This document shows, one piece after another, positions 9,634 to 20,414 of a stretch of DNA of 64,000 nucleotides. This DNA comes from Megamerina dolium. Its lineage: Eukaryota; Arthropoda; Insecta; Diptera; Megamerinidae. Each line of letters begins with the position of its first letter. The stretch's first letter is position 1. The notes beneath the pieces were generated by a model. That model had not been told where the DNA came from, did not search any database, and saw only the letters and a program-made list of their open reading frames with translations. The DNA lies in assembly GCA_963854835.1 (NCBI GenBank), contig OY978525.1, positions 61,380,855-61,444,854 on the forward strand. The letters run 5' to 3'. A program made the translations under genes and the position numbers.

Positions 9634-11877
9634 TCATGTCTCCTCCGGCAATATATTTGTAAGTCGTATGTCGACAATGTGCTCCTTGCTTTCCACTCGG
9701 GAACAATGTTTACATTCCATTTGGCAAGGACGACGAGATAGAGCATCCGCCTTTCCGTGATGTCCTCCTTTACGATGTTCGATGGTAAAATGATAACTCT
9801 GCAGCCTTTCAATCCAGCGCGCCAATTGTCCTTCTGGGTTTTTAAATTGTAATAACCACCTTAGCGCTGCGTGGTCAGTTCGTAGATGAAATGACTGACC
9901 GTACAAGTATTTATGGAAATACTTTACACATTCCAGTATTGCGAGCAACTCTCTTCGAGTGACACAGTAGTTTCTTTCTGGCTTCGACAGGATTTTACTG
10001 TAGTATGCTATTACTTTTTCTTGCCCACCTATGATCTGAGAGAGCACACTAACTATTCCATAGCCACTCGCATCTGTGTCTAACACAAACTTTTGACCAG
10101 GTACTGGATACGCTAATACTGGTGCTGAACAGAGTTTTTCTTTCAGCTGTTCGAATGCTTTCTGTTGGTCCTCGCCCCACGCAAATGGTTTGTTCTTTCT
10201 TGTCAACTCATGCAGACTGCTGGCGATGTTTGCAAATCCAGGAACAAATCGTCTATAGTAGGTGCATAAGCCTAGGAAGCTTCTTAACTCGTGAAGATTC
10301 GATGGAATAGGCCATTCTTGTACTGCTGCTACTTTCTCCTCGTCGGTATGTACCCCGTCTGTTGTTACTTTATGACCAAGATATTTAACTTCTCGCCTGA
10401 AGAGTGAACACTTTTTCATATTCAGTTTCAGCCCTGCTGATTGTATACGCTCAAATACTTCTTTCAACTTTTCCAGGTGGTCGTTAAAATCTTTTCCCAT
10501 CACAATAATGTCATCGAGGTACACCAAGCACGTTTTCCAGTGTAGTCCTCTGAGTACACGCTCCATCAAACGTTCGAAAGTAGCTGGCGCATTGCATAAA
10601 CCAAATGGCATGACTGTAAATTGCCATAGACCATCGCCAATACTGAAAGCTATTTTCTCTTTGTCTTCCTTACCAAGTTCCACTTGCCAGTAGCCACTTT
10701 GCAAATCAAGAGTTGAGAACCACTTCGCACCAGATAGTGTGTCCAGAGTGTCATCGATTCTTGGCAGTGGATAGCTGTCTTTTTTCGTAATATCATTTAG
10801 CTTTCTGTAATCCACACAGAATCGAGTACTTCCATCCTTCTTCTTTACCAGCACAACTGGTGAACTCCATGGACTCGCTGATGGTTCAATAACACCTTGT
10901 TTCTGCATATCGGAAATCAGCTTAATGGCTTCGTCTCTTTTGGCCAATGGAACTCGTCGTGGTGTTTGACGAATTGGTCTAGAATCACCGGTGTCAATGT
11001 GATGCTTCACGATGGTTGTTCGTCCTCCAGTTTTTCCATTTGAAGAAAAGATTGAACTGTACTTTTCCAATAGTTGTAAAGCCTTTTCTTTTTGCTGGTT
11101 GGTAAGCACGCCTGCCCATTCTTCCATCTGTGCTTTTATTTCCACTCTGACAGTTCCTGATCTTCCACTTTTTATCGACGAACCCTTTTCGCAGTCTACT
11201 ATGGCAGTAACTTCCTGGCAATGACCAATCACCATTCCTTTCTTCACAACTGTAGATGTATTAGTTGGATTTAATATTCGCACAGGTACTATTCCATTTT
11301 CTTTAGGTTCCACTAACGTCCTACCAGGTATGATGTTTTTATTTTGTATTTCTTTATCTGCTTCCACTAACCACAACTTGCCTGTCCCATCATCCACATT
11401 TATCTGTGCCCAAATCACCGCTTCTGATTTTGCTGGAACCTCTTGGCGTTGACATGCCAGTACTCGTTTGATGTTTCCACTCCGTTTGTAACCGATGTTC
11501 ACTGGTAATTCGACATTTGCATAACGTAGTATCCGTTGATTTAAATCTAACGTAAATCCGTTGTCAATCATAAAATCAACACCAATTATTACGTCATCGA
11601 TGATGTCGGCCACAATGAATTCATGTTCCCATGTGCAATTTCCAATAGATACTCGTTTCTTTATCTTACCCAGAATTTGTGCATCCTCACCCGTTGCTGT
11701 GCGCAATTTTATTCCCATTAAAGGCTCAAACCTCTTTACCAAATCGCTCTTGATTATAGAATGTGATGCACCAGTGTCCAGGGTTAACATGAATTCCATA
11801 TTGTCCAATTTTCCATCAATAGTCAAGCTGCTTGGCACACGCTGTAGTTGTGAAATGTGAATGATGGGGCCACCCAC
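9634..11877 (-). CDS. pol: Pol of SAP-gypsy copy 2: protease, reverse transcriptase, RNase H
   Basis: An open frame of 747 codons from a GTG at 11877; the frame is open a little further upstream (to about 11950) and overlaps the end of gag in the -1 frame, so expression would need a frameshift. Order: aspartic protease (LDTGASHSIIKSDLV, near residue 33), reverse transcriptase (FCVDYRKLND, STLDLQSGYWQVEL, MPFGLCNAPATFERLM, catalytic VYLDDIIVMG), RNase H (VLDTDASGYGIVSVLSQ) and the linker ending KGGHHGKADALSR. It would copy the element's RNA into DNA in the particle. All main catalytic motifs are present. A TGA at 9634-9636 separates it from integrase, which probably makes the element inactive. 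Confidence 0.92.
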   Translation of the reverse strand: MGGPIIHISQLQRVPSSLTIDGKLDNMEFMLTLDTGASHSIIKSDLVKRFEPLMGIKLRTATGEDAQILGKIKKRVSIGNCTWEHEFIVADIIDDVIIGVDFMIDNGFTLDLNQRILRYANVELPVNIGYKRSGNIKRVLACQRQEVPAKSEAVIWAQINVDDGTGKLWLVEADKEIQNKNIIPGRTLVEPKENGIVPVRILNPTNTSTVVKKGMVIGHCQEVTAIVDCEKGSSIKSGRSGTVRVEIKAQMEEWAGVLTNQQKEKALQLLEKYSSIFSSNGKTGGRTTIVKHHIDTGDSRPIRQTPRRVPLAKRDEAIKLISDMQKQGVIEPSASPWSSPVVLVKKKDGSTRFCVDYRKLNDITKKDSYPLPRIDDTLDTLSGAKWFSTLDLQSGYWQVELGKEDKEKIAFSIGDGLWQFTVMPFGLCNAPATFERLMERVLRGLHWKTCLVYLDDIIVMGKDFNDHLEKLKEVFERIQSAGLKLNMKKCSLFRREVKYLGHKVTTDGVHTDEEKVAAVQEWPIPSNLHELRSFLGLCTYYRRFVPGFANIASSLHELTRKNKPFAWGEDQQKAFEQLKEKLCSAPVLAYPVPGQKFVLDTDASGYGIVSVLSQIIGGQEKVIAYYSKILSKPERNYCVTRRELLAILECVKYFHKYLYGQSFHLRTDHAALRWLLQFKNPEGQLARWIERLQSYHFTIEHRKGGHHGKADALSRRPCQMECKHCSRVESKEHIVDIRLTNILPEET

Positions 11878-11915
11878 TGTTGGAGTCAGTTCACGCCCCG
11901 CTGAACTGACTCGAT

Positions 11916-13364
11916 CTAGTTTAACGATGGATTTGTGTTAGTGGAGCGATCGCTATCCACCTTATTCTCCTTCTTTTGTCTTCCTGGAGAATTCGATCTT
12001 GATCGCTTTCGTCGTAGACGGCAGTCACGCGCCATGTGTCCTGGTTTGTCACAAATGAAGCACTTACCAGTAAACTTGTTTTCGCGTCGACCTGTTGTTC
12101 TTCCTTCAAGCTGAACTACTGATTGTACTGCCTGACGCACTACTTCAAACAGATCTGTTGTTTCTGTTTCTAATTGGCGTACCCGTGGCATTGGTCGACA
12201 CATGAAACTGGCGGCTTCAAACGTCAAGGCACTACTGACTGTTTCGGCATAAGTATTCCTGGGTGACATGACTAGGGCACGCTTTGTCTCTCCATCACGT
12301 ATGCCATCTATGAATGCCTCTATTTTTATTTTTTCGACGAACTCTTCCGAATTACCGGAGAACGCTAGATGACATGAGCGCTCAATATCGGAAGCGAATT
12401 GCTGAAGGCTCTCATTACTCCGTTGCACTCGCGATCTCAATTCCACTCGATGTAATTGACTCTTGTATTCATTTCCATATTTTCGCTGGAGTGTGTCCAT
12501 CAGTGACTGATAGCTACCACGATCTTTCTCTGGAATCATCTGTAACACCTCGGAAGCATTACCTTTTAATGCGACTATTAAAGCAGCAGTCTTGTCGCTA
12601 TCATCCCATTGATTCTTCGAAGCTGTTGTCTCGAATTGAAGCTTGAAGATATTGAATGGCGTGCTTCCGTCAAATGTTGGTGACTTTAGTTTGATTGTAC
12701 TTGAATCTCTAATCACTGATGTGGCTGGTCCATTTATTTTTAGTTGATTGAGTTCGTGCTGTAATTTCTCGAACTTATCTTCCCAGTCGTCGACATGTTC
12801 CTTCAGCTTATCATCCAACTCATCCACGTGTTCTTTCAGCTCTGTGACTTTGTCATTAATAGCTCCGGAAATTTCCTGAAATCTAAGTTCAATTCCTTTT
12901 TGTAGATTTTCGATGACGTGTTCTTGGCGAGCCGAATGTTCTTGAATTTCCATACGCAATTCACTAATAACGCCCCCTTGGCGAGCCGAATGTTCTTGAA
13001 ACTTGTAGTCATTTGTTTTCTGGAATTCTCCCATAGCGTTTTCTTGGCGGGACGAACCTTCTTGAATTTTCATACGCAATTCAGCCGAATGTTCTTGTAG
13101 CTGTTGTTGTTGCTGCAGCATCATGGTTTTCATGAAATCCATGAGTTGACCACTCGAATCTATTTTGCTCTCTTCCTCAGCGTGCACAACTGCTTGTATA
13201 TCGGCTTCCTCGAAGAACTCATGTTCTTCTACATTAATTCCCTTAGCCTCCATAGCTTGCCTCAGCCTCACCAGCAGTTCCGCCTTTGCACCTGATGACG
13301 ATATATTCATCTCTACCAACAGCTTTTTAAGCTGGTCCACTTTTAGTTGGTCAATTTTCACCAT
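11916..13364 (-). CDS. gag: Gag of SAP-gypsy copy 2
   Basis: An intact frame of 482 codons from the ATG at 13364, 10 bases inside the primer site. Residues 1-45 form a SAP-like helix-turn-helix motif (LKVDQLKKLLVEMN, GAKAELLVRLRQAME). Residues about 90-205 are charged, repeat-bearing and coiled-coil-like (EHSAELRMKIQEGSSRQ and variants). The Gag core follows (TFDGSTPFNIFKLQFETTAS, ALIVALKGNASEVLQMI, YKSQLHRVELRSRVQRSNES). One CCHC knuckle (CFICDKPGHMARDC) lies near residue 445, where copy 1 has two. It would build the particle and package RNA. The SAP motif suggests nucleic-acid binding, by inference. Confidence 0.92.
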   Translation of the reverse strand: MVKIDQLKVDQLKKLLVEMNISSSGAKAELLVRLRQAMEAKGINVEEHEFFEEADIQAVVHAEEESKIDSSGQLMDFMKTMMLQQQQQLQEHSAELRMKIQEGSSRQENAMGEFQKTNDYKFQEHSARQGGVISELRMEIQEHSARQEHVIENLQKGIELRFQEISGAINDKVTELKEHVDELDDKLKEHVDDWEDKFEKLQHELNQLKINGPATSVIRDSSTIKLKSPTFDGSTPFNIFKLQFETTASKNQWDDSDKTAALIVALKGNASEVLQMIPEKDRGSYQSLMDTLQRKYGNEYKSQLHRVELRSRVQRSNESLQQFASDIERSCHLAFSGNSEEFVEKIKIEAFIDGIRDGETKRALVMSPRNTYAETVSSALTFEAASFMCRPMPRVRQLETETTDLFEVVRQAVQSVVQLEGRTTGRRENKFTGKCFICDKPGHMARDCRLRRKRSRSNSPGRQKKENKVDSDRSTNTNPSLN

Positions 13365-13374
13365 CTTTACAGAA

Positions 13375-13391
13375 TCCCACTTCTGACACCA
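13375..13391 (-). other. Primer-binding site, tRNA-Leu type, copy 2
   Basis: Identical to the site at 7412-7428 and placed two bases inside LTR C. Confidence 0.8.
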
Positions 13392-13393
13392 AT

Positions 13394-13830
13394 TGTTACG
13401 TTTTTATTCTGTGAACGTTTAATTCTATTTGAATTACCTTGTTCGATCACTGGATTCTGTTAATAATAACTGCAACACTTATTTTATACAACTATATACA
13501 GCAACAATTTATTTAATAATCTCTATTTACAATCAACTCTGTTTACAATCAACTATTTACTATAGCACTTAAATGTACTTGCAACTTTTGCCTCTGTATC
13601 AATGTTTTCGCAATCACGTTCGGAATTAGATTGATTTTTCTTCTCAACACTGGCTCTATTTATACTCTGTTGGCAACACCCCAGAATCTTCCGTTATCGA
13701 GATTCTTCTCTTCCTTTCTCGTTGGCTTGTTCTGGTTATCGCTTATTTCTTTTTGTTGACATTCGTTTCGATGCTGCCAATAGTGTCAGTCACAATAGTG
13801 ATGAGTAATCAACTATCGATACTCGTTACA
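13394..13830 (-). repeat. 5' LTR of SAP-gypsy copy 2 (LTR C)
   Basis: 437 bases with the same termini as LTRs A and B. Private changes lie in its left half (near 13415, 13520, 13537 and 13566). Confidence 0.95.
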
Positions 13831-15120
13831 ATATGTTAAATAGTCAGCTGTGTTGTGCGTAATATTTGTTTCTATTACAGGATATAAAAGTAAAAAGTTC
13901 AAGTATATTGGCTTACTCACAAAAGATTTGATATTGCAAATCGCAACCAAAACTTTGACCTTATTGACTCACTATACCAAACCACATAGCTGAGCTATAT
14001 CAATATGCATGCACACACATGTACACGTATGTTACATACCAAACACATATTGATAAGCTAGGCCTTAGCAACAGTATTAGCTAGAAGTAGACCTAAGCAG
14101 CATCATTAACTATCATTCAACACCAAACCACCCGCCTCCCCTTCGATCGATTATCCCTAGAGCCACACCCTCTCACCCTCTTACACACATGCATTAAGAT
14201 TGGTTCATACCTTCAAAGCCACTCCCCCACAACCTCTTACTCGCACACACTGTTAAGATAGCTTCATAGATAGCATGCTATCTCTCACACACACACATAC
14301 ACAGTTAGATAGCTGATCCAGAATCCCCATATCTATACTACTATTATTGGTATATTCCCACGCCACTATCCAGCACCCCACTCCCTCATACCACTGAAGC
14401 GGGGTCCATTTTCACCGAACACAACGGCAGTTTCGGGCAGTAAGCGTGTCGGCACGTTTTTTATATGTCTAAGAATCTTCTTGTTATGTTGCATGTTTTA
14501 AGTATCACAGCTTTTGTATTGTATGGTGAATGTTTTTATCCAAGTCTAAAAAATTTAAGTTTGGTATGAATGTTTTGTGTAATATTCAAGTTGCTGAAAT
14601 CACAAACGGAATTGTTTTAACACTATTCTGTTTCCATATTCGTTTTATTCTCGCACTAGTTCGTAATATTTTTCAATTTTTTCTTATGTATGTTTGTGTC
14701 ATTCGAGGTACTTATTTCAATAAAGTATGTATTTTTGTTATTTTTGTCTATAAGTGGGATAGCCTAATTATGGTATGGCATGGCAATATCCCAGTATAGC
14801 GTGAATGATTCGTTTTTTAATATGTATATTGGTTGGAGTGTATTTATAGTATAGTATAAATAGCCTTTACTTTCTTTTTGCATCCGTTCGCTATCATATT
14901 TTGTACTGACAAATGAGTGTCATTTTGTTGCATATAGTGGAAGTTATTATTTTATATAGGGTGGGCAAATATGTTATATACCTGTAGTTTGATGGATTGT
15001 TTCAGCGTTCTTTGGTTTTATATATGTGTCACGACGATCAACAAAATATTATTATTATGATTCCATATTGCACAGTAAACATTAATCCATTCTGCGTGCA
15101 AAAATTATTAAATTCATTGT
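13831..15120. other. No gene seen; low-GC DNA, possible upstream part of a BEL LTR
   Basis: Contains CA-rich stretches (13990-14320) and T-rich sequence (14450-14950). I see no coding frame with recognisable content. Part of it may belong to the 5' LTR of BEL copy B, whose 3' end I place near 15515. Confidence 0.5.
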
Positions 15121-15268
15121 TTTGCAAATTCAGCTAATATTCAACAGTAAAATACTTATGTAAGTATTTCCCCAGAAAATGTGAAATTAATTTATTTGCA
15201 AATTCAGTTGAAATTCAACGGTAAAATACTTATGTAAGTATTTTCCCACAAAATGTGAATTTGCGGAA
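15121..15268. repeat. Two tandem 74-bp units with an internal palindrome
   Basis: Unit 1 starts at 15121 and unit 2 at 15195 (both TTTGCAAATTCAG); they differ at a handful of bases. Each contains ATACTTATGTAAGTAT, a near-palindrome. Confidence 0.85.
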
Positions 15269-15283
15269 TAAGCACTTTTATTG

Positions 15284-15528
15284 TATAAAAGAACTATGAT
15301 CTTTTAATAAAATTCGCTTTCTATGTTTAACCAAAAACAAGTGTACTGCTTGTATTGTACTTCGGTCTTCATATCCGGCATTCAACCGTACTGACAAAAT
15401 TGATATATTGTTATTGTTATTGTTGATAGTTGCTTATAGTCTTCCTATTGGAGGTTCGGCCATAACACCTATCAACATTTGAAGATTCCTTTTGGAGTAC
15501 ATCTGACACGGAACATTTTGGTGACCCC
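15284..15528 (+). other. Candidate LTR end and primer site of BEL copy B
   Basis: TATAAAAG at 15284 is followed by AATAAA near 15308, then by GGAACA at 15510-15515 and TGGTGACCCC at 15519-15528. The last ten bases match the start of the tRNA-Trp primer site used by many BEL elements; the match does not go on. Together with the downstream gag this supports an LTR 3' end near 15515. The LTR start is not identified. Confidence 0.45.
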
Positions 15529-15849
15529 ATTCTTTGTGAACAGATGACTATTTGGGCAACATCAGGCACTGTATGTTCTAATTCATTCATTTCAACTGTG
15601 TATCCTGGGCTATCTAAAATCAACAAGGACTGTGAGCCCTCATTTAACAGAAGCTTTTCAACAAGAAATACTGCAAGATCTAGTTAATAGCAATAATCAA
15701 TACTTCTGAAGCAGCGTATTCAAAACCCAACAGACAAAACGGCAGCGTTTGAAGATCTACCACACAGCAGAAGGAAACTTGCACAAATATTGAAAACATC
15801 ATTCGCCATTTCAAAAAGGACTCTCTCTCTCTCTCAAGGGAACAATCGG

Positions 15850-17442
15850 TATAGTATTATCAGGAGCGACTGAAACGAAGAGACGAAGAATGGTCAACAT
15901 TTGAAACTGCACACAACAAAATTCGTCCTCTCGAAAACATACCAATGCATCATGAGTACTTCGCAAACGAGTACTACAACCGTATAATGAAAATTGTAAA
16001 TCAATACAAAGATTTATACCGAAACGCTCTTCAACGTACTATAATGATGATAATAAGCAAAAAGGTACGTCCAGTGAACAACAGTAGACAGCAAGAATAG
16101 AACAACAGGAGTACAATCCAAGCGAGTTCACTACTAGTTCGCAGACAGGGTGCAATGATAGCCTCGTTGCAGCGTTCACTCGCAGATAACGTTTCACCGT
16201 CCAGTCTTCCAGTTATCCAGAAGTTATGGGAGCACATCGAAAGCATTTATTTTGCAATATGCGAATTGTACGAAAGTCCATCCGAACATAGGTACAGTAT
16301 GGAGCAGTTCATGTCAGTGGAGAACATCGTAAGTGTATCACTAAAGGCTTTAAATAATAACACACCGCCTGCTGATGCTTCATATCCAACAGCAATTACA
16401 ACCACAGCCGTTTCACTGCCAAAGATAACGATTCCAAGGTTTGATGGCAGCTATTTGAAATGGGAGGAATTTTACGATGTATAAACCCCACTGGTCATAA
16501 ATCAACTCATCAAAGGTCCAAAAAATGTGGTATTTGAAAACTCAGTTGGTGAGGGAGGCTGCAAGTCTGATTTTGCCTTCACAGGAGAAAATTTCGATTT
16601 CTGGAACAATATAAAAACAAAGGTTTTCTTGTCAGCAAGCTAATATATGAGCTAGTTAGCACAACAGGAATTGCTCAAGTCAACACCGTTAAAAGGCTGC
16701 GTGATACAACACAGGAATGTCTATTAGCCTTACAAAATCTGAAAATAGACACGTCATCATGGGATCGCTTCTGCTTCATCTATTACTTGAAAAAATGGAT
16801 TAAGAGACACGTCTGCGTTATGAACAATCACTCTCGAAGCCAAGTGAATTACAATCAATTAAGGAATTTCTGCAGTTTCTGGAAAAACATTTGCAATCTA
16901 TGGTGGCAATGGGTGTCAAGGAAAAATCATCAAATTCAGCTCCAAAGGTGTGCACTTCCATCACATCCAAAGATCAAAGCACTGACACCTGCTGCATGTG
17001 CAAAAAAGGGAAACATCCATTGTTTTCTTGCAAAGAATTCTTACAACAATCGTCATCAGCACGTGTTCAGTTTATGCAAAAGCAAAAATACTGCCACAAT
17101 TGCCTGAAATCTGGACATACTGCCAAAAATTGCTTCTTAAGAAGCTGTATGAAGTGCAACAAAAAACACAGCACACTGCTACACTTCGACAACTCGAAAA
17201 AAGAGGAAGTAAAACCTGCATCAGGACCTGCACAAGTTACTTCTCCAAAAGGCCCAACACGGCGAAATATTACACCACCAATAGTGGAAGATGAAGCTAC
17301 GTCATTGGCGACAGCAAAACATTGTAAATTAAAATCATACGTTCTCCTCAGCACAGCCATGTTAACAGTGAAGGGTAATGGAATAGAAGTACAGTGTCGG
17401 GCTATTCTTGACTCAGGTCAAACGCCTTGGTATCACCTCTAA
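15850..17442 (+). pseudogene. gag: BEL/Pao Gag remnant with knuckles and protease start
   Basis: Readable pieces in order: a Gag N-terminus near 15866-16030 (EEWSTFETAHNKIRPL), a helical part 16155-16484 ending in the family signature LPKITIPRFDGSYLKWEEFY, a broken middle part to about 16890, then at 16891-17442 cysteine-histidine knuckles (CCMCKKGKHPLFSC, CHNCLKSGHTAKNC, CMKCNKKHSTLLH). The frame runs into a protease-like start (CRAILDSG) where the next residues are lost by a shift at about 17420. Several frameshifts and stops make this non-functional. Confidence 0.82.
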
Positions 17443-17599
17443 ATCATCAACGATACATACAAGTATTAATGGAATTGGATCGAGCAATACCAAGGTACAC
17501 CAACGAGTCAACGAAGTTCATTTCATACAAAACACCACGATTGATCAAGATGGTAGATTCATTGTGAAAATAACATTTTGTGACAGTCCGGATACTTAA

Positions 17600-18207
17600 G
17601 GAAAATCTCATGGATTGGCATACAACAGGTTTCTGTCGCTGGAACGGCGTTTAGACAAATCACCTCAACTAAAGAGCCAATACGTACAGTTCATGTAGGA
17701 ATATGACAAATTGGGCCACATAACAGAAACAAAAATTACCTCTATCAAGGAGCCAAGCTATTTTATTCCGTACCATTGCATCGCGAGACCTGAAAGCCGT
17801 ACTACAAAGCTACGTGTAGTATTTGATAACTCGGAAAAAACAACTTCTGGTCTGTCATTGAATAACCTCATATATATAGGATGCACAGTGCAGAGCGAGC
17901 TCCTTGGCATATTGCTACGCTCTAGCTTGCCACGTTTTGTTTTCATGACAGATGTCCAAAAAATGTATCGACAAATGCTGATGCATTCAGAAGACCGGAA
18001 ATTTCAAATTATTATCTGAAGAAAGGATTCAACCATGCCCATTAAATATTATCAGCACCATATTTGGCCACGAAATGACTACAACAGATTGCGAAAGACA
18101 ATCCACTGTAATACCCACTTGACGCTCAGTTTCTCCAGAACAACTTTATGTGGATAATGGTATTGGTGGATCAGACTGCTTAGACACAACTCTAGAAATC
18201 CAGCGGC
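17600..18207 (+). pseudogene. pol: BEL/Pao reverse transcriptase remnant
   Basis: At 17711-18019 an open piece has ITSIKEPSYFIPYHCIARP, TTKLRVVFDNSEKTTSGLSL and FMTDVQKMYRQMLMHSEDRK, typical BEL reverse-transcriptase blocks. Further on, in another frame near 18148-18175, the catalytic block reads [10 protein letters not shown], with the second aspartate replaced by asparagine. The sequence from protease to this point is shorter than in copy A, so an internal deletion is likely. Confidence 0.8.
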
Positions 18208-18563
<356 letters not shown>

Positions 18564-18564
18564 C

Positions 18565-18776
18565 GTTCCAGCTAACAAGGTGTTATATTCGCTGGAGGAC
18601 GACGCAGAAGAGGAAGACCTAACCTCCGGTGGAAAGACCAAGTACTGGAGAACTTGACGGCACTTGGAATTTCTAACTGGCGCCAGCTAGCGAAGAACAG
18701 AGATGGCTGGCGAAGCATGTTATTTTCGGCCTAAATCGATACTCGGTTGGTATAGCTACATAAGTAAGTGAGTACG
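18565..18776 (+). mobile_element. RTE-like LINE, last 210 bases
   Basis: Same sequence as the 3' end of the LINE at 54539-55058 (there minus strand): the reading around [20 protein letters not shown] and [14 protein letters not shown] in a broken frame, ending in a TAAG-type repeat tail (ATAAGTAAGTGAGT). Confidence 0.8.
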
Positions 18777-18783
18777 GATCTAA

Positions 18784-20125
18784 TTAATCCAACATAATTA
18801 GTTTAAAGCCAAGAGAATTGATGATTTTATAGCATGCAAAGGAATGTGGTATCAATAAATGAATAACTGTTATTGTAGTCTTTACACATGCTTCTACGGG
18901 ACTAAATAATCCAAAGTTAGTTTTACGTATTGACAAGTTTTTTGCATTATAATTTCTCGACGGACAGTTTGGTACAAATAAATCTAGCTCAAAAAGCAAA
19001 AACGGAGATTCGTTTTCACCTTTAAGTAATTTTGTAACAAAACAAGCATTTAACATCGTTCTTCTAAAAGTTTGAGACGGTGTTCATATGGTGGAAGGTA
19101 AACTGAAGGGTCCCAGTTAAAAGAGCGCAAGGCAAATAACAGGAACTGCTTCTGAACAGATTCTAAATGATCAATATAGCACCTGTATTGAGGGTTCCAG
19201 ACAATGGAAGCATACTCCAGTATTGGATGGACAAGTGGAATGTAAAGAGTTTTAGTTACGTGGGGGTCATTAAACTCTTTTGACCATCTCTTAATGAAGC
19301 CCAACAGTCCTTTGGGATTAACACAAGAATTTATATGCAAATTGAAACGAAGTTTGGGATCCACGGTAATACCGAGATCAATAAAACTAAAAACACGCTT
19401 TAACTGCTGGCCATCAAGTGAAATCTGATGTACTAAAGGTTTTTTCCATTTAAAAGTCATACATTTGCATTTATCTAAAAAGCTTGACATCGTCTGCAAC
19501 CATTAAAATAGTTGAGTGCATAATAGATGATGGAAGATCATTTATGAAGAGTAAGAAGAGGGTTGGCGCCAGATGGCTTCCCTGGGGGACGCCAGAAGGA
19601 ACATTAATATTTTTGGAAATTGCAAAATTAAATCAAGTTTTTAGCCATAAGTCGTGGTTAACTTTATCGAAAGCCTTGCAAAAATCAGTGTAAATTACAT
19701 CGTTTAGAGACCACGAGTAAAGCCTTTAATTACACTGGTAGAAAATTCAAGCACAGTGGATTTGCCTTTCAAAAAATCATGTTGATTTAAAAATACTGCA
19801 GACTTCACATTAAATACAAGTTGCGGGGTTAAGATTGCCTCAAATAATTTAGTCATAACACATAGCTTTGCTATACCTCGATAATATGAAAGTTCGGACT
19901 TTAAACCGCTCTTGAAAAGTGGAATAATAAATGAATCCTTCCAACTAATGATGAAATGTCCAAGCCGGGGTGAAGCATTAAAAATGCCAGTTAACGATAA
20001 GAAAAGTAAATTTGCGCATGATTTCAGAATGCAGCTTGGAATCCTGTCGGGTCCAGGTAAATACGACAGTTTCAAAGTTTTAAGATGTCGCAACACTTTT
20101 TCGGGAGTTATAGAAGGCATGAAAC
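18784..20125 (-). pseudogene. LINE reverse transcriptase remnant (CR1/Jockey group)
   Basis: The minus strand carries a reverse transcriptase in three readable blocks. 20120-19704 has KLSYLPGPDRIPSCILK, NASPRLGHFIISWKDSFIIP and FEAILTPQL. The middle, 19700-19500, reads through shifts with YTDFCKAFDKVNHDL, GVPQGSHLAPTLFLLFINDL and ADDVKLF (first catalytic Asp of the YADD-type motif kept, preceded by valine and alanine). 19499-19050 has LDGQQLKRVFSFIDLGITVD, ILEYASIVWNPQY and LPPYEHRLKLLEERC. 19056-18784 continues to the C-terminus. The endonuclease and ORF1 are absent, so the copy is 5' truncated and inactive. I cannot choose firmly between CR1 and Jockey clades. Confidence 0.8.
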
Positions 20126-20269
20126 TTTAATTTATTTGTTTGATTGGGAAAGGGTAATACGAACTGCAATCATATGTTGCTGTTGAATATGTACATTAGA
20201 CTGGCCATAGCGTTGTATGGAAAAATTAAAAAAAATGCAATCCAAAAGTTTTCGCACTGAAAAATATGA

Positions 20270-20369
20270 GGTTGGGGATAACAAAACTTATGCATATTTA
20301 GAATTTTTTTTTTTACTTCCGAGTACCTCCGGGTTGAGCCTAAAGTTTTATTATATTACCCATTGATCA
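20270..20369. repeat. Left terminal inverted repeat of the DNA transposon
   Basis: Reverse complement of 22234-22335 with only a few differences, mostly in a T-run. Confidence 0.88.
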
Positions 20370-20414
20370 CTATTTGTCATCCTGTTTATATTTGGATGTA
20401 AAAAAAACCTGACG

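Larger units (their letters stand above)
8805..13830 (-). mobile_element. Ty3/gypsy element with SAP-domain Gag, copy 2 (3' truncated)
   Basis: The minus strand runs from a 5' LTR (13394-13830) through primer site, gag, protease-reverse transcriptase-RNase H and most of the integrase. It breaks off at about 8805, so the integrase C-terminus, polypurine tract and 3' LTR are absent. It is the longer reference for the family in this window. Confidence 0.92.
15529..18207 (+). mobile_element. BEL/Pao LTR retrotransposon, copy B, heavily decayed
   Basis: Gag, knuckles, protease start and reverse transcriptase of a BEL/Pao element can be followed on the plus strand through many stops and shifts. 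It is a different lineage from copy A (different Gag and knuckles). It ends abruptly at 18207 where a SINE tail begins. No integrase or 3' LTR is seen. Confidence 0.83.

Noticed and set aside
15417..15626. Minus-strand frame that faintly resembles a jerky/pogo-type endonuclease block
   Set aside because: The resemblance is a few residues, and the plus strand there fits a BEL leader with primer site better.
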